A stretch of 64,000 nt of DNA from CAZAMB01 sp964501365 (GTDB taxonomy: Bacteria > Planctomycetota > Phycisphaerae > UBA1845): positions 124,001 through 188,000 of the forward strand of contig CAZCST010000016.1 of assembly GCA_964501365.1 (NCBI GenBank). The letters run 5' to 3'. The notes beneath the pieces were generated by a model. It saw only the letters and a list, made by a program, of their open reading frames with translations, was not told where the DNA came from and searched no databases. The position numbers and the translations under genes are program-made. Below are positions 51,245 through 60,353 of the stretch, piece after piece. Every line of letters starts with the position of its first letter. Positions within the stretch are counted from its first letter, which is position 1.

Positions 51245-51994
51245 ATGGCGACATCGACGATTGAATGGACTGAATCAACGTGGAACCCCGTGACTGGATG
51301 TACCAAGATCAGTCCCGGCTGCAAGCACTGCTACGCCGAGCGGATGGCCGGGCGGCTGCAGGCCATGGGTCAGCGGAATTACCGCAACGGGTTCGAACTA
51401 ACGCTCCAGCCACAGATGCTGGAACTCCCGCTTCACTGGCGGAAACCGCAGCGCATCTTCGTCAACTCCATGAGCGACCTGTTCCATGACGGCGTTCCGC
51501 TTGGGTACATCCAGCAGGTCTTCGACGTAATGCGGCTTGCGCACTGGCACGAGTTTCAGGTGCTAACCAAGCGGGCGGAGCGGCTGGCCGACCTTGATTC
51601 CATTCTCGACTGGCCGGCCAATGTCTGGATGGGTGTCAGCGTTGAAAGCGAGGCCTATGTTTCGCGGATCGATTGCTTGCGTGATACGCGGGCGCGGACG
51701 AAGTTTCTTTCGTTGGAACCGTTGCTAGGGCCGCTGGGCGGTCTGGACCTCTGCGGCATTGATTGGGTGATTGTGGGAGGCGAATCCGGCCCCGGTGCGA
51801 GGCCGATGCTGCGAGAATGGATCGTCGATATCCGTCGACAGTGTCGCGCGGCACGAGTGGCCTTTTTCTTCAAGCAATGGGGTGGTACGAACAAGAAGAA
51901 AACAGGCCGGGAGCTTGACGGCAAAACCTACGACGAAATGCCACACCAATTTGGGCATTCCAATCGCGTCTCCCTAAGAGTCCTCACACACTGA
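51245..51994 (+). CDS. Three-Cys-motif protein, phage Gp37/Gp68 family (DUF5131)
   Basis: The three-Cys motif is TWNPVTGCTKISPGCKHCYA (residues about 12-31; Cys 19, 26 and 29), followed by ERMAGRL, IFVNSMSDLFHD, LTKRAERL, VWMGVSVESEAY, LRDTRARTKFLSLEPLL and VIVGGESGPGARPM, which all belong to DUF5131. The C-x6-C-x2-C layout resembles radical SAM sites and the rest looks like a TIM-barrel of that superfamily, but this is inference. 249 aa, codons similar to the host chromosome. Paired with tcmP directly upstream. Confidence 0.9.
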   Translation: MATSTIEWTESTWNPVTGCTKISPGCKHCYAERMAGRLQAMGQRNYRNGFELTLQPQMLELPLHWRKPQRIFVNSMSDLFHDGVPLGYIQQVFDVMRLAHWHEFQVLTKRAERLADLDSILDWPANVWMGVSVESEAYVSRIDCLRDTRARTKFLSLEPLLGPLGGLDLCGIDWVIVGGESGPGARPMLREWIVDIRRQCRAARVAFFFKQWGGTNKKKTGRELDGKTYDEMPHQFGHSNRVSLRVLTH

Positions 51995-52086
51995 AAATGT
52001 GGATGCGGATGGGTGAATCAGGCCGAGCGCATTGAATTTCGCATCCCAGCTTTCAATCCTTTGGAATTTCTACTTCGAGAAATCTT

Positions 52087-52126
52087 CTTCCCTTGTTGCC
52101 TCGTTACCTTGTTGCCTTGCTTCCCT
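52087..52126. repeat. TTGTTGCCTCGTTACC short repeat
   Basis: CTTGTTGCCTCGTTACCTTG, then TTGCCTTGC: the inverted form of the GGCAACGAGG/GCAGCAAGG unit at 8961-8988. Confidence 0.45.
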
Positions 52127-52143
52127 AGTGTTACTTTCCACCC

Positions 52144-52443
52144 ATGCTCGCGGCGTGGAACAACTGGCGGCAGCGGCATCGGCATCCCGCGTCGATCGCT
52201 CTCCACGTGGTTGCGATTCCGATGCTGGTGGTGGCCGGTGGGCTGATCGTCGTGCAGCTCTTCGACGGAGCATGGAACCTGTGGTGGCGGCCGGTCGCAC
52301 TGGTGTTGGTAAGTTATGTGTTGCAGGGGATCGGCCACGCCATCGAAGGAAACGACATGGGCGAAGTCATCCTGATTAAGAAGTGGCTCGGCAAGCCGTA
52401 TGTCGCCGTCGGCCCGCAGTGTCGGGAGACGCGCCATGACTGA
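52144..52443 (+). CDS. DUF962/Mpo1-like small membrane protein
   Basis: 99 aa with WRQRHRHPASIALHVVAIPMLVVAGGL and a second hydrophobic stretch ending VLQGIGHAIEGND. The spaced His residues in H-x-x-S-x-x-x-H and the later GH-x-x-E-x-N pattern resemble the DUF962 (yeast Mpo1) family, iron-dependent fatty-acid alpha-oxidation proteins. It is shorter than Mpo1 and lacks the last part, so the match is tentative. The GNAT gene starts 8 bases before its stop, so both are co-translated. Confidence 0.55.
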   Translation: MLAAWNNWRQRHRHPASIALHVVAIPMLVVAGGLIVVQLFDGAWNLWWRPVALVLVSYVLQGIGHAIEGNDMGEVILIKKWLGKPYVAVGPQCRETRHD

Positions 52444-52900
52444 TCCTGCGATCAAAATCCGTCCGGCCCGCGCCGACGATCTCAACGTGATCGCCCAATT
52501 CAACCAGGGGCTGGCCCGCGAGACCGAGTCCAAGACGCTCGCCGATGACACGATTCGCGAGGGTGTCCGGCGGTTGCTGGCTGACCCGAGGCTGGGCCTT
52601 TACTTTATCGCCGAGATCGAGGGTATGATTGTCGGCCAGACCATGGTCACGACCGAATGGAGCGACTGGCGAAACGGATTTTTCTGGTGGATTCAAAGCG
52701 TGTACGTCTCGCCGGAATTTCGCCGTCGCGGGGTGTTTCGTGCGTTGCACATGGAGGTCCGCGAAGCCGCCCGGAAAAAGAAGGACGTCTGCGGACTGCG
52801 GCTCTATGTCCATGAGGACAACGCCCGGGCCATGGAAGCGTACCTGAACCTCGGCATGGAGCGGACGCACTACGCCTTGTTTGAAGAGGATTGGTCGTAA
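52436..52900 (+). CDS. GNAT-family N-acetyltransferase
   Basis: ATG 52436 overlaps the end of the preceding gene (ATGACTGA). IKIRPARADDLNVIAQF is the usual first strand and helix, WWIQSVYVSPEFRRRGVFRALHMEVR carries the acetyl-CoA pocket (RRRGVF), and YVHEDNARAMEAYLNLGME is the final motif. 154 aa, cytosolic. The acyl acceptor is unknown. Confidence 0.88.
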   Translation: MTDPAIKIRPARADDLNVIAQFNQGLARETESKTLADDTIREGVRRLLADPRLGLYFIAEIEGMIVGQTMVTTEWSDWRNGFFWWIQSVYVSPEFRRRGVFRALHMEVREAARKKKDVCGLRLYVHEDNARAMEAYLNLGMERTHYALFEEDWS

Positions 52901-52956
52901 GGGAGCCGTAAGATTTTCGGCGGGTATCGCCCGCCCAGCCGCTCGGTGAGGAAAAC

Positions 52957-53418
52957 ATGACGCAATCAGAAATCAACTCGACAACGCACCAATCACAGCC
53001 GCCGCAGGCCGTCGCTCCGCGAAAGAACACGCCGCATCCGGTGTTCTGGGTTATCGCCGGAGCATTGGTGACCATTGCCTTTACATTGGTGACGCAGCGG
53101 GGCGCGCCATCGCTGTCCGGCGCAGCCTTTGGGCAGCCCACCACCAGTGCCGGGGCGCGCGGAGTCTTCGCCTTCTCCGGGCAACTGACCAAGTCGACCT
53201 ATGGCGTGTATGTAATCGACACCGACACGGCCACCATGTGGATGTACGAATACATGGGGGGCAAGGGATGTTTGCGGCTCGCGGCCGCCCGAAGCTGGCG
53301 TTTCGACCGCTATCTTGAGAACCACAACTCCTGCGACCTGCCTCCGGAGGCGGTGGAGCAGATGATTGAAGAGGAGCGTTTGAATCGCAAGCAGTCTGAC
53401 GAAAGCAAGATGCCGTGA
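52957..53418 (+). CDS. Single-pass membrane protein of unknown function
   Basis: 153 aa. GTGAGGAAAAC stands before ATG 52957. A hydrophilic N-terminus is followed by one membrane helix (PVFWVIAGALVTIAFTLV, about 27-44) and an exported or cytosolic domain with FSGQLTKSTYGVYVIDTDTATMWMYEYMGGKGCLRLAAARSW, probably a small beta structure, and an acidic/basic end (EQMIEEERLNRKQSDE). Similar short proteins are common in this phylum; none is characterised. Confidence 0.65.
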   Translation: MTQSEINSTTHQSQPPQAVAPRKNTPHPVFWVIAGALVTIAFTLVTQRGAPSLSGAAFGQPTTSAGARGVFAFSGQLTKSTYGVYVIDTDTATMWMYEYMGGKGCLRLAAARSWRFDRYLENHNSCDLPPEAVEQMIEEERLNRKQSDESKMP

Positions 53419-53425
53419 AGCGCCA

Positions 53426-53680
53426 TCAGAACGAGCGGCGCGCGGCCATCGCCCGGGACACGTCCCGCGCCCGGCGGCGGGCGTCGGCCTCGGCGAGACG
53501 GTAGATGGAGTGCAGAGCCTCGGCGATGGCCTCATCGCCCATTTCGGATAACTCCCGGTTCACTTCTTCGCGGCGATGATTCAGCTCGGACTCCGAAAGT
53601 CGATGGTTCGCGTGTTTACGGAATAAGGCGAGGAGGGCTCTCGCGCATCGTCCAGCCGGGTTGTGGTCGCTCATTTGCAT
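53426..53680 (-). CDS. Small helical protein of unknown function
   Basis: The longest open frame starts upstream, but ATG 53680 has GGAG seven bases before it and yields an 84-aa protein (MQMSDHNPAGRCARALLALF to SRAMAARRSF). It is helical, with charged heptads (SESELNHRREEVNRELSEMG, AEADARRRARDVSRAMAA). The same ATG is the likeliest start among several. Convergent with the membrane-protein gene at 52957, 8 bases apart. A real gene is probable, but no family was recognised. Confidence 0.5.
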   Translation of the reverse strand: MQMSDHNPAGRCARALLALFRKHANHRLSESELNHRREEVNRELSEMGDEAIAEALHSIYRLAEADARRRARDVSRAMAARRSF

Positions 53681-53879
53681 GCTCGACTCCATGTGTTCGG
53701 GATGCATACAACGTATGCCACGCAGCCTGCAATGCAAAGGAAATTTGCGGAAAAACATGGCATTTCCTGCGCTTTCGTGTGAATCGCGCAAGACCCGCGC
53801 GGAATGGAATTGCCCCGTCGATGACGCTTTCCCCGACTCACCTTGGTGAAAGAATTCACAAAAGCGACGATTCGTGATT

Positions 53880-55982
53880 TCAGTCGCCGAAGTGGTAGGG
53901 GATTCCCTGTTTGAAGAGTTCCATGCGATATCGAAATTCGAGGGAGAGAGAGTCGAGTCCGAGCTTGTCGGCAAGGGCCATCCCTCGTTGTGCCGTTGCG
54001 ATCGCGTCATCGAAATTTCCGTCCTCGGCCTGCGCCGAAGCGAGGATCAGCATCGCGTTGGGGTCGCGGTGTCCGCGGGCGAGCGAAACTCTGGAGGCCA
54101 ATTCGCAGGCCTCGCAACCATCGCGCACGTCGGGATCGGGGTGCGTTGCGAGCAATTCCGCAAGAAAGCCCATCGCAGCCAGATCGTACGGCGCTCGTCG
54201 AATGTGGTCGCGGAGTATCAATGTCGCCTGATAGGCCCGGCCTCGCGCGATCCACAATTGCGAAAGACTCAACAGCGCGCGGGTTCGGCTGGGGTCGAGA
54301 CGAAGGCTTTGCATGTAGAGTGACTCTGCGCCGCGGTCGTCACCGATGGCATTCAGTGCATCGCCGAAATGATGTGTGGCGATCGCGTCGCGCGGATCAA
54401 GTTCCAATGCGCGGCGGTAGTGCTCAATCGCTTCGTGCGTGTTGGGAATGGGAAGCGACAGATAGGCGTCCGCCAGGTTGGTGTGAACGATGGAGCTGTC
54501 AGGACTGACAGTAACGGCGTGTTTCCAAAGGTCCAGCGCGGTAGACCAGATGAGCGATTGGCTTGTCGTGGCAAAGAAGAGGCCGCCCAGCGTGGCGGCG
54601 CATGCGAGGGTCGTCAGGCCGGCGACGTTGGGCTTTCGCCACAAACTGGATCGGGCCAGCGACATCAGTCCGGCGGCCGGCAGCACCGCGAAACCCAGGC
54701 ACGAGAGATAGCTGTACCTGTCGGCGACGAGCTGCGGTCCGCTCTGAAACAGGCCCGACACGGGAAGGAGCACGGCGGCGTACGCCCCAATTGCGGCGGT
54801 CAGCAATGGACAGCGCCGGCGATAGGCCACAGCGAGTGCCAGAAGAATGGCACTCCCAGTCAGACCCTTCGCGAAAATCCATCCCATCAGCACTTCCCGT
54901 TGCGGGATCTGGTACAGCGGACCCAGATGCAACGGAAACAGGGTCTTCCATGCATAGAAGCTGAAACCATACAGCGCCTGTGCGGTGCGCGACGGGAAAT
55001 CATATTCAGCCAGCGGATACATCGCACCGGTTTCCGCCTGCGCAGCCCAGGCGCGCAAACCTGCCGCCAGAGCCAGGATGAAAAACGGTGTCTTGTCCCA
55101 CACCAATACCGCCAGCCGTCGGAGCAGGGGCGTCGCAGAGAGTCTGCGCAACGGGTAGACATCGAGGATGAGCAGGACGATGGGTAACGAGACGGCGCTG
55201 GCTTTGGCCAGTAGTGACAACAACTGAAGGAACACAGCGAGCCAGTACCATCCGCGCGTCGACGCGTGTCCCGGCTCGCGCACCCGCCAGCGCACATACG
55301 AAAGGATCGACGCGACAAAAAAGAAGCCGGAGAGAACGTCCCGGCGCTCGGCCAGCCATGCAGCCGATTCGACGCGCAAGGGATGGATGGCGAAGAGCAA
55401 AGCGGCTAGCGCCGATGTCAGGAACAAGATCATTGGCGGGGCGATGGCGTCATCGTGAGCGCAGCGAAGGACCTGACTTGCGGATAGAGATTCTTCGCTT
55501 CGCCCGGGACGACCGGCTTGTGCCATCCAAGTCTGCGCCATTGATGATTGTTGGGCAATGATCATCAGGCGCTTGGTTAGGAAGTAGAACATCAGCGCCG
55601 TGCCGGCGTGAAGCAGCACGTTGGTCAGGTGATAACCTGAAGCCTCGCGCTTCCAGACTGTCCAGTCGAGCCAGTAGCTAAGCCAGGTCAGAGGCTGAAA
55701 GTGCCCCGCATAGGAGGTGGTAAACATCCAATGCAGGCTGTCGCCATCGAGCGTGCGGTAGATCGTGTTGCCGATCAGCAAATCGTCATCGTCCCAATAG
55801 ACGTATTCCGCCATGATCGCGGGGAGAAATGCTGCGATGGTGAACAGCACAATGGCAATGGGAGCCACCATCGGCCATGGGATCAAGGAGAGCCGGCTCC
55901 GGGGCGGGGTTGGGGTTGGCCGCGCCGAAACGGCGGTTTTCATGGGCTGGGCTTCAGGGGCGATAACGTTGGATGCGGCCAT
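53880..55982 (-). CDS. TMTC/O-mannosyltransferase-like polytopic protein with C-terminal TPRs
   Basis: About ten membrane helices in residues 40-450 with the GT-C type loop EYVYWDDDDLLIGNTI (acidic pair after the first helix) and FQPLTWLSYWLDWTVWKREASGYHLTN, VLLHAGTALMFYFLTKRL, the pattern of TMTC/PMT-like proteins. From about residue 480, TPR repeats: IVHTNLADAYLSLPIPNTHEAIEHYRRAL and AIATHHFGDALNAIGDDRGAESLYMQSL. ATG 55982 is used; other in-frame ATGs lie upstream (56018) and downstream. Acceptor and sugar donor are unknown. Divergent from the gene at 56073 with about 90 bases between. Confidence 0.75.
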   Translation of the reverse strand: MAASNVIAPEAQPMKTAVSARPTPTPPRSRLSLIPWPMVAPIAIVLFTIAAFLPAIMAEYVYWDDDDLLIGNTIYRTLDGDSLHWMFTTSYAGHFQPLTWLSYWLDWTVWKREASGYHLTNVLLHAGTALMFYFLTKRLMIIAQQSSMAQTWMAQAGRPGRSEESLSASQVLRCAHDDAIAPPMILFLTSALAALLFAIHPLRVESAAWLAERRDVLSGFFFVASILSYVRWRVREPGHASTRGWYWLAVFLQLLSLLAKASAVSLPIVLLILDVYPLRRLSATPLLRRLAVLVWDKTPFFILALAAGLRAWAAQAETGAMYPLAEYDFPSRTAQALYGFSFYAWKTLFPLHLGPLYQIPQREVLMGWIFAKGLTGSAILLALAVAYRRRCPLLTAAIGAYAAVLLPVSGLFQSGPQLVADRYSYLSCLGFAVLPAAGLMSLARSSLWRKPNVAGLTTLACAATLGGLFFATTSQSLIWSTALDLWKHAVTVSPDSSIVHTNLADAYLSLPIPNTHEAIEHYRRALELDPRDAIATHHFGDALNAIGDDRGAESLYMQSLRLDPSRTRALLSLSQLWIARGRAYQATLILRDHIRRAPYDLAAMGFLAELLATHPDPDVRDGCEACELASRVSLARGHRDPNAMLILASAQAEDGNFDDAIATAQRGMALADKLGLDSLSLEFRYRMELFKQGIPYHFGD

Positions 55983-56072
55983 CGGGTCTATTCTAGGAAA
56001 CAGGAGCGGTCGATCCATAGTATTAGAGATAGAACACCTGGTAATCCCGATGATTCCTTTGGGCTCTGGTGG

Positions 56073-57395
56073 ATGCGAAACGAATTTCCATATAAGCCGT
56101 GGTTTGGCGCATTGGTGACCTTGGCCGCCATATCGTTTTCTCCGACATCGTACGGACAATCAACCTCAAGTGATTCGGCGACAGATGCAGAGATTTCGGC
56201 CTTGACCGCGCAACTGAGCGATCCGGTCTACGCCAAACGTGTTGGCGCGACGCGCCGGTTGTGTGCCATTGGAACTCCGGCGATGGAATCGCTTGGCCGC
56301 GCAGCGGCGAGCGACGACATGGAAGCAGCCTTACGGGCCAGGAAGGTCTTGAAGGTGCTGGAGCGGGTGTACTTCGGCGGTGTGGAGGTTCGCCTAGAAA
56401 GCGATCGCGCCTCTTTCGAATGGGACGAGCCGATCGAGGTGCGGATGATTTTGGAGAACCGGTCGCACTATGCTGCGCGCATTCCCTTTTTGACCGGCAC
56501 GGATCAATCGGACAGCGATTCCGCGGACGCCCGGCAGGTGGCGTCGATGGTTGATGCGTCGGACTGGCTGGTCGTGCAAAACGCACAAGGGCGCGAAGTC
56601 GAGCTTCGCGTGGATGAGATTTCCGACGACCCGGCCGTGCTCCGCGTGATTCAAGACCGTTTGGCCGGCGGGCCGGTATCGCGGATGGAGCCGGGGCAGC
56701 GGGCCTCCGTGACGCTGACGGCATTCAATCGTGGCTGGGCACGCTATCCCATGCTCGACGAAGGCGCCCACACCGTCTCGTTTCGTTACGTTCCCGAATG
56801 GATCGATCCGGTATTGGCGGAGCAGCGTGTCGGCGAAGTGCGCAGCAACACACTCACGCTGCGCATTTCCAAGGCGGCGCCCGAGTCGATATCGCGCCGG
56901 GGCGCACAGGCCGAATTGACGCTGCAGCGTGACCAAAACGACCTGGTCGCCTCGCTGACAAATCACTCCGATCGAATGATGTTGATCAACACCAACTATG
57001 GTGTTTCAGCGCCGTTCGCCGTCATGCAGTGGGCCTACGATCGCGATGGGAGGCGTAGCGTCGTTGCTGCCTCAGCTGAGTCCGGTCGCAACTGGAGTGA
57101 CTTCGCAGCGAGTCGCTTTGTTCCGTTGGATGCCGGGCGCTCCCTGGAGCTGGCTCGAACCAGCATCGCCGATTTGGAGCGGGCATTGGGCCGTTCCGGC
57201 GAGCTCGCTCCAGTGGCCGATGCGGCCATCTCGGTCAGCTATTTCAATCTGTGCGATCGCCAATGGCAGATGCGCGAGCAGGCCAACCTGGACAAAGACG
57301 AATCGGCGCCCGCGGTCCTGAAATCGACCCTGCCCCGGCAGCTCCTTTCCGCTCGACTCACCAGCCAGTCCCTGCGGCCATGGAGCACTCCGTGA
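56073..57395 (+). CDS. Secreted protein with HEAT-like N-terminus
   Basis: ATG 56073 starts a signal peptide (WFGALVTLAAISFSPTSYGQ). Residues about 45-95 look like one or two HEAT-like helical pairs (YAKRVGATRRLCAIGTPAMESLGRAAA). The remainder (about 340 residues) is beta-rich: FEWDEPIEVRMILENRSHYAARIPFLTG, SVTLTAFNRGWARYPMLDEG, THTVSFRYVPEW-like strands, giving an Ig-like series. No catalytic motif. It starts about 90 bases from the divergent TPR gene. Confidence 0.68.
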   Translation: MRNEFPYKPWFGALVTLAAISFSPTSYGQSTSSDSATDAEISALTAQLSDPVYAKRVGATRRLCAIGTPAMESLGRAAASDDMEAALRARKVLKVLERVYFGGVEVRLESDRASFEWDEPIEVRMILENRSHYAARIPFLTGTDQSDSDSADARQVASMVDASDWLVVQNAQGREVELRVDEISDDPAVLRVIQDRLAGGPVSRMEPGQRASVTLTAFNRGWARYPMLDEGAHTVSFRYVPEWIDPVLAEQRVGEVRSNTLTLRISKAAPESISRRGAQAELTLQRDQNDLVASLTNHSDRMMLINTNYGVSAPFAVMQWAYDRDGRRSVVAASAESGRNWSDFAASRFVPLDAGRSLELARTSIADLERALGRSGELAPVADAAISVSYFNLCDRQWQMREQANLDKDESAPAVLKSTLPRQLLSARLTSQSLRPWSTP

Positions 57396-58021
57396 CGAGA
57401 GCACGCCCCACTGTTCGGAAAACACAGTCCTTGTGTCCGTATCGATGACTCCCCCGGATCTCCGGCATGGGTATGGAGTGAAGCGAGGCCTCCGCAAGCA
57501 CAAAGCCGGTGAATTATCAGAAGTTGTATGCGTCGGACCTTGCCATTTCCCCAGGAAATCGCGTTCCGTAACAACCTTGTCATGAAATCGACAAAACAGG
57601 GATTCATGAAGGCCAACTGGTGCGGGGATTCGCGCTTCGAATTCATGAAGTCGGGCAGCAATGAACGCAGAAAACCTGACGGAGGCCGGCGTCGCCAAAT
57701 TATTTTCGTGGGGGGGTGACAAACGATTTCGACGAGTGTATAGTACCAGAGTCTACTGGTTTTCGTTCCCTGTTTTACAGTTCTGACGACTCCCCAAGAA
57801 ACACGATCCCCAAGGGATGTTCGGCAGACACGCACAGGAGCGGAATTGAATTCAGGTCGGCAAGCCATGGATGGCAATCTCGGGGTGTTCCTCAGGACTC
57901 ATTCGATCGTTGCCCGTACAGCGGAATCTTGCCGGTCTTGTTGCTGCGGTTGATCGAATTCAAGGCGTGTATTGCTTCCATGTAGACCATTTGAATCCCT
58001 GAAGGCGTAATTCCTTCGAGT
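57396..58021. other. Interval without a convincing gene
   Basis: Nothing with family features. Short open frames on both strands have no similarity-type motifs. A direct repeat of TTCATGAA-type words occurs near 57580-57655. A peptide ending AIHALNSINRSNKTGKIPL can be read on the - strand but overlaps coaE; see the rejected list. Confidence 0.5.
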
Positions 58022-58657
58022 GTGGTTTTGCCTTTGACCCAGAATCTTCCGGTGATCGGAATTACGGGTGGGATTGGAGCCGGGAAATCCGCCGTGGCTC
58101 GCATCCTGGGAGACCTCGGCGCGCTGGTCATCGACTCGGACACGATGGCTCATCAGGAGCTTCGGTCGCCCGAAGTTGTCGAAGCGATCAAAGCGCTGTG
58201 GGGGGACGAGGTTTGCACCCCTGGCGGTGAAATCGATCGAGCAGCCCTGGGCAGGCGAGTTTTTGCCAATCCAGCAGAACTCAAAAGGCTCGAGGATTTG
58301 CTCTATCCAAGGATCAACCGCCGTCGCCGCGAAATCATTGCCTCAAACTCCGGGCGGCCTGAGTTTCGAGCGGTGGTTCTGGACGCCCCCAAACTCCATG
58401 AGGCCGGTGTCGACAAGGAATGCGACGCAGTCATCTTTGTGGATGCGGACGACGAAACTCGTCTGCGTCGGGTGGCCCAAAGCCGCGGCTGGAGTCAGGA
58501 AGAGCTGGCCCGGCGGGAAAAAATGCAGATTCCGCTGGACAAGAAACGAGCAATGGCCGATTATGTGGTTGTCAATAATCACTCCGGCCCGGATTCGTTA
58601 ACCCCCGAGTTGAAGCGGATACTGGACTGCGTGGTCGGTTTAAAACCCAAACAATAG
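58022..58657 (+). CDS. coaE: Dephospho-CoA kinase
   Basis: Last step of coenzyme A synthesis. Start is GTG 58022 giving MVLPLTQNLPVIGITGGIGAGKSAVARIL with the P-loop at 15-22. The conserved DSDTMAHQEL follows and later LVVLDAPKLHEAGVDKECD-like segment (VVLDAPKLHEAG) and the RRVAQSRGWSQEELARREKMQ lid. 211 aa is normal. coaE is followed by rho with 107 bases between. Confidence 0.92.
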   Translation: MVLPLTQNLPVIGITGGIGAGKSAVARILGDLGALVIDSDTMAHQELRSPEVVEAIKALWGDEVCTPGGEIDRAALGRRVFANPAELKRLEDLLYPRINRRRREIIASNSGRPEFRAVVLDAPKLHEAGVDKECDAVIFVDADDETRLRRVAQSRGWSQEELARREKMQIPLDKKRAMADYVVVNNHSGPDSLTPELKRILDCVVGLKPKQ

Positions 58658-58764
58658 TTTAATGGATTCGCGCTGCGGCGCTCCCGAACAAGTTCAACGG
58701 TATAGAGTAGAAAACAATCACAAGTCAGCGTTAAGTCGCAAATCCCAAGAGGAGGAAACAATCG

Positions 58765-60246
58765 ATGGCGAAAGCCACCACACCCAACAAGCTACGCACA
58801 CCCCGAAGACGCCTTTCATCCGCCGGAGACGGCGCAATGGAAGACACGCCCATGCACGCCGAACCCGTGGCCGCTGCGCCCGCGCCTGAGCCGGAAGTCA
58901 TGGCGGCTTCGCCGGTCTCGTTTGAGGCGGAAGCTCCGGTCAGTCCGATCGATGCGGAAACGCACGCAAAGTACGAGGAGATCAAGCGGGGAAGCATCCA
59001 CATCACGGAGCTTCAGCGCATGAGCGTCCAGGAGCTGCACGAGGTCGCGCGTCAGGAAGGGCTCGAGGAATTTACCGGCCTGAAAAAGCAGGACCTGATA
59101 TTTAAGATTCTCAAGGACCGCATCAATCGCAACGGCTTGATGTACGGCGAAGGCGTGCTCGAGATTCTGCCGGACGGCTTCGGATTCCTGCGCAGCCCGG
59201 AATACAACTATTTACCCTGCCCGGATGATATCTATATCAGTCCGTCGCAGATACGTCGGTTTGGCCTTCGCACCGGGCACATCGTTGCGGGTCAGATTCG
59301 TCCGCCCAAGGAGTCTGAGCGGTACTTCGCCCTGCTGCGCGTCGAGGCCATCAACCTCGAAGATCCCAACGTCGTCACCGAGAAGACCAACTTCGAGGAT
59401 TTGACGGCCCTGCACCCCACGCGCCGACTCTATCTCGAAACGGCTCAAGACGAGCTCAACATGCGCATCGTCGATATCGTGACGCCCATCGGCATGGGTC
59501 AACGCATGCTCATCGTCGCTCCGCCGCGCACCGGCAAGACGGTGCTCTTGCAGAAGATGGCCAACGCCATCTCCAAGAATCACCCTGATGTGTACGTCTT
59601 CATTCTGCTCATCGACGAGCGGCCTGAAGAAGTGACCGAAATGCAGCGACACACTTCCGCCGAGGTGGTTAGCTCGACGTTTGACGAGCCGGCCTCCCGC
59701 CACGTACAGGTGGCCGAGATGGTCATTGAAAAGGCCAAGCGCCTCGTCGAGTATGGCCGCGACGTCGTGATCCTGCTCGACTCCATCACGCGCCTGGCCC
59801 GGGCCTACAACACGGAAATCCCGCACTCCGGCAAGATTTTGTCCGGCGGTATCGATGCCAACGCGCTGCAGAAGCCCAAGCGATTCTTCGGAGCGGCCCG
59901 CAATATCGAAGAAGGCGGATCGCTGACCATTATCGGTACGGCCCTGGTGGATACCGGGTCGAAGATGGACGAAGTCATCTTTGAAGAGTTCAAGGGCACT
60001 GGCAATAGCGAGTTGCACCTGGATCGCCGTCTGGTTGAGCGCCGTGTCTACCCGGCGATTGACGTGGCCGCCTCCGGCACCCGCAAGGAAGAATTGCTCA
60101 TGGATCCCAAGGAGCTGGAGTTGGTCTACCGCCTGCGGCGAGTTCTGTCGGATATGAACGTGGTCGAGGCTATCGAACTGCTGCGAGGCCAGCTTGGCAA
60201 GGTGCGCACCAACGCCGAATTCCTGATGACCATGAAGCTCGATTAA
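58765..60246 (+). CDS. rho: Transcription termination factor Rho
   Basis: RNA-dependent ATPase hexamer that ends transcription. Strong ribosome-binding site (AGAGGAGGAAACAATCG). A 75-residue Ala/Pro/Glu-rich N-terminal extension precedes the Rho N domain (QRMSVQELHEVARQEGLEEF, then LPDGFGFLRSPEYNYLPC for the RNA-binding fold). Walker A is VAPPRTGKTVLLQ, Walker B FILLIDERPEEVTEM, and the conserved SGGIDANALQKPKRFFGAAR and GTALVDTGSKMDEVIFEEFKGTGN complete it. 493 aa. In planctomycetes Rho often carries such an acidic/Ala extension. Confidence 0.95.
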   Translation: MAKATTPNKLRTPRRRLSSAGDGAMEDTPMHAEPVAAAPAPEPEVMAASPVSFEAEAPVSPIDAETHAKYEEIKRGSIHITELQRMSVQELHEVARQEGLEEFTGLKKQDLIFKILKDRINRNGLMYGEGVLEILPDGFGFLRSPEYNYLPCPDDIYISPSQIRRFGLRTGHIVAGQIRPPKESERYFALLRVEAINLEDPNVVTEKTNFEDLTALHPTRRLYLETAQDELNMRIVDIVTPIGMGQRMLIVAPPRTGKTVLLQKMANAISKNHPDVYVFILLIDERPEEVTEMQRHTSAEVVSSTFDEPASRHVQVAEMVIEKAKRLVEYGRDVVILLDSITRLARAYNTEIPHSGKILSGGIDANALQKPKRFFGAARNIEEGGSLTIIGTALVDTGSKMDEVIFEEFKGTGNSELHLDRRLVERRVYPAIDVAASGTRKEELLMDPKELELVYRLRRVLSDMNVVEAIELLRGQLGKVRTNAEFLMTMKLD

Positions 60247-60276
60247 CCCGTAACCCAAATTGCGAAATGACAAGTG

Positions 60277-60329
60277 CGGAATGCGGAATTTCGAATTGAA
60301 CCTCGATTCCGCATTTCGCATTCCGAATA
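60277..60329. repeat. GCGGAATGCGGAAT inverted repeat after rho
   Basis: GTGCGGAATGCGGAATTTCG faces TCGATTCCGCATTTCGCATT in opposite orientation, between the rho stop and the selenoprotein start. It could act as a terminator-like hairpin or is a dispersed repeat. Confidence 0.5.
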
Positions 60330-60353
60330 CAACATTCTTGAAGGAGCGAGCCA

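Noticed and set aside
57892..58143. Short - strand peptide ending with AIHALNSINRSNKTGKIPL
   Set aside because: It looked protein-like, but the first half is antisense to coaE and no start or ribosome-binding site fits.
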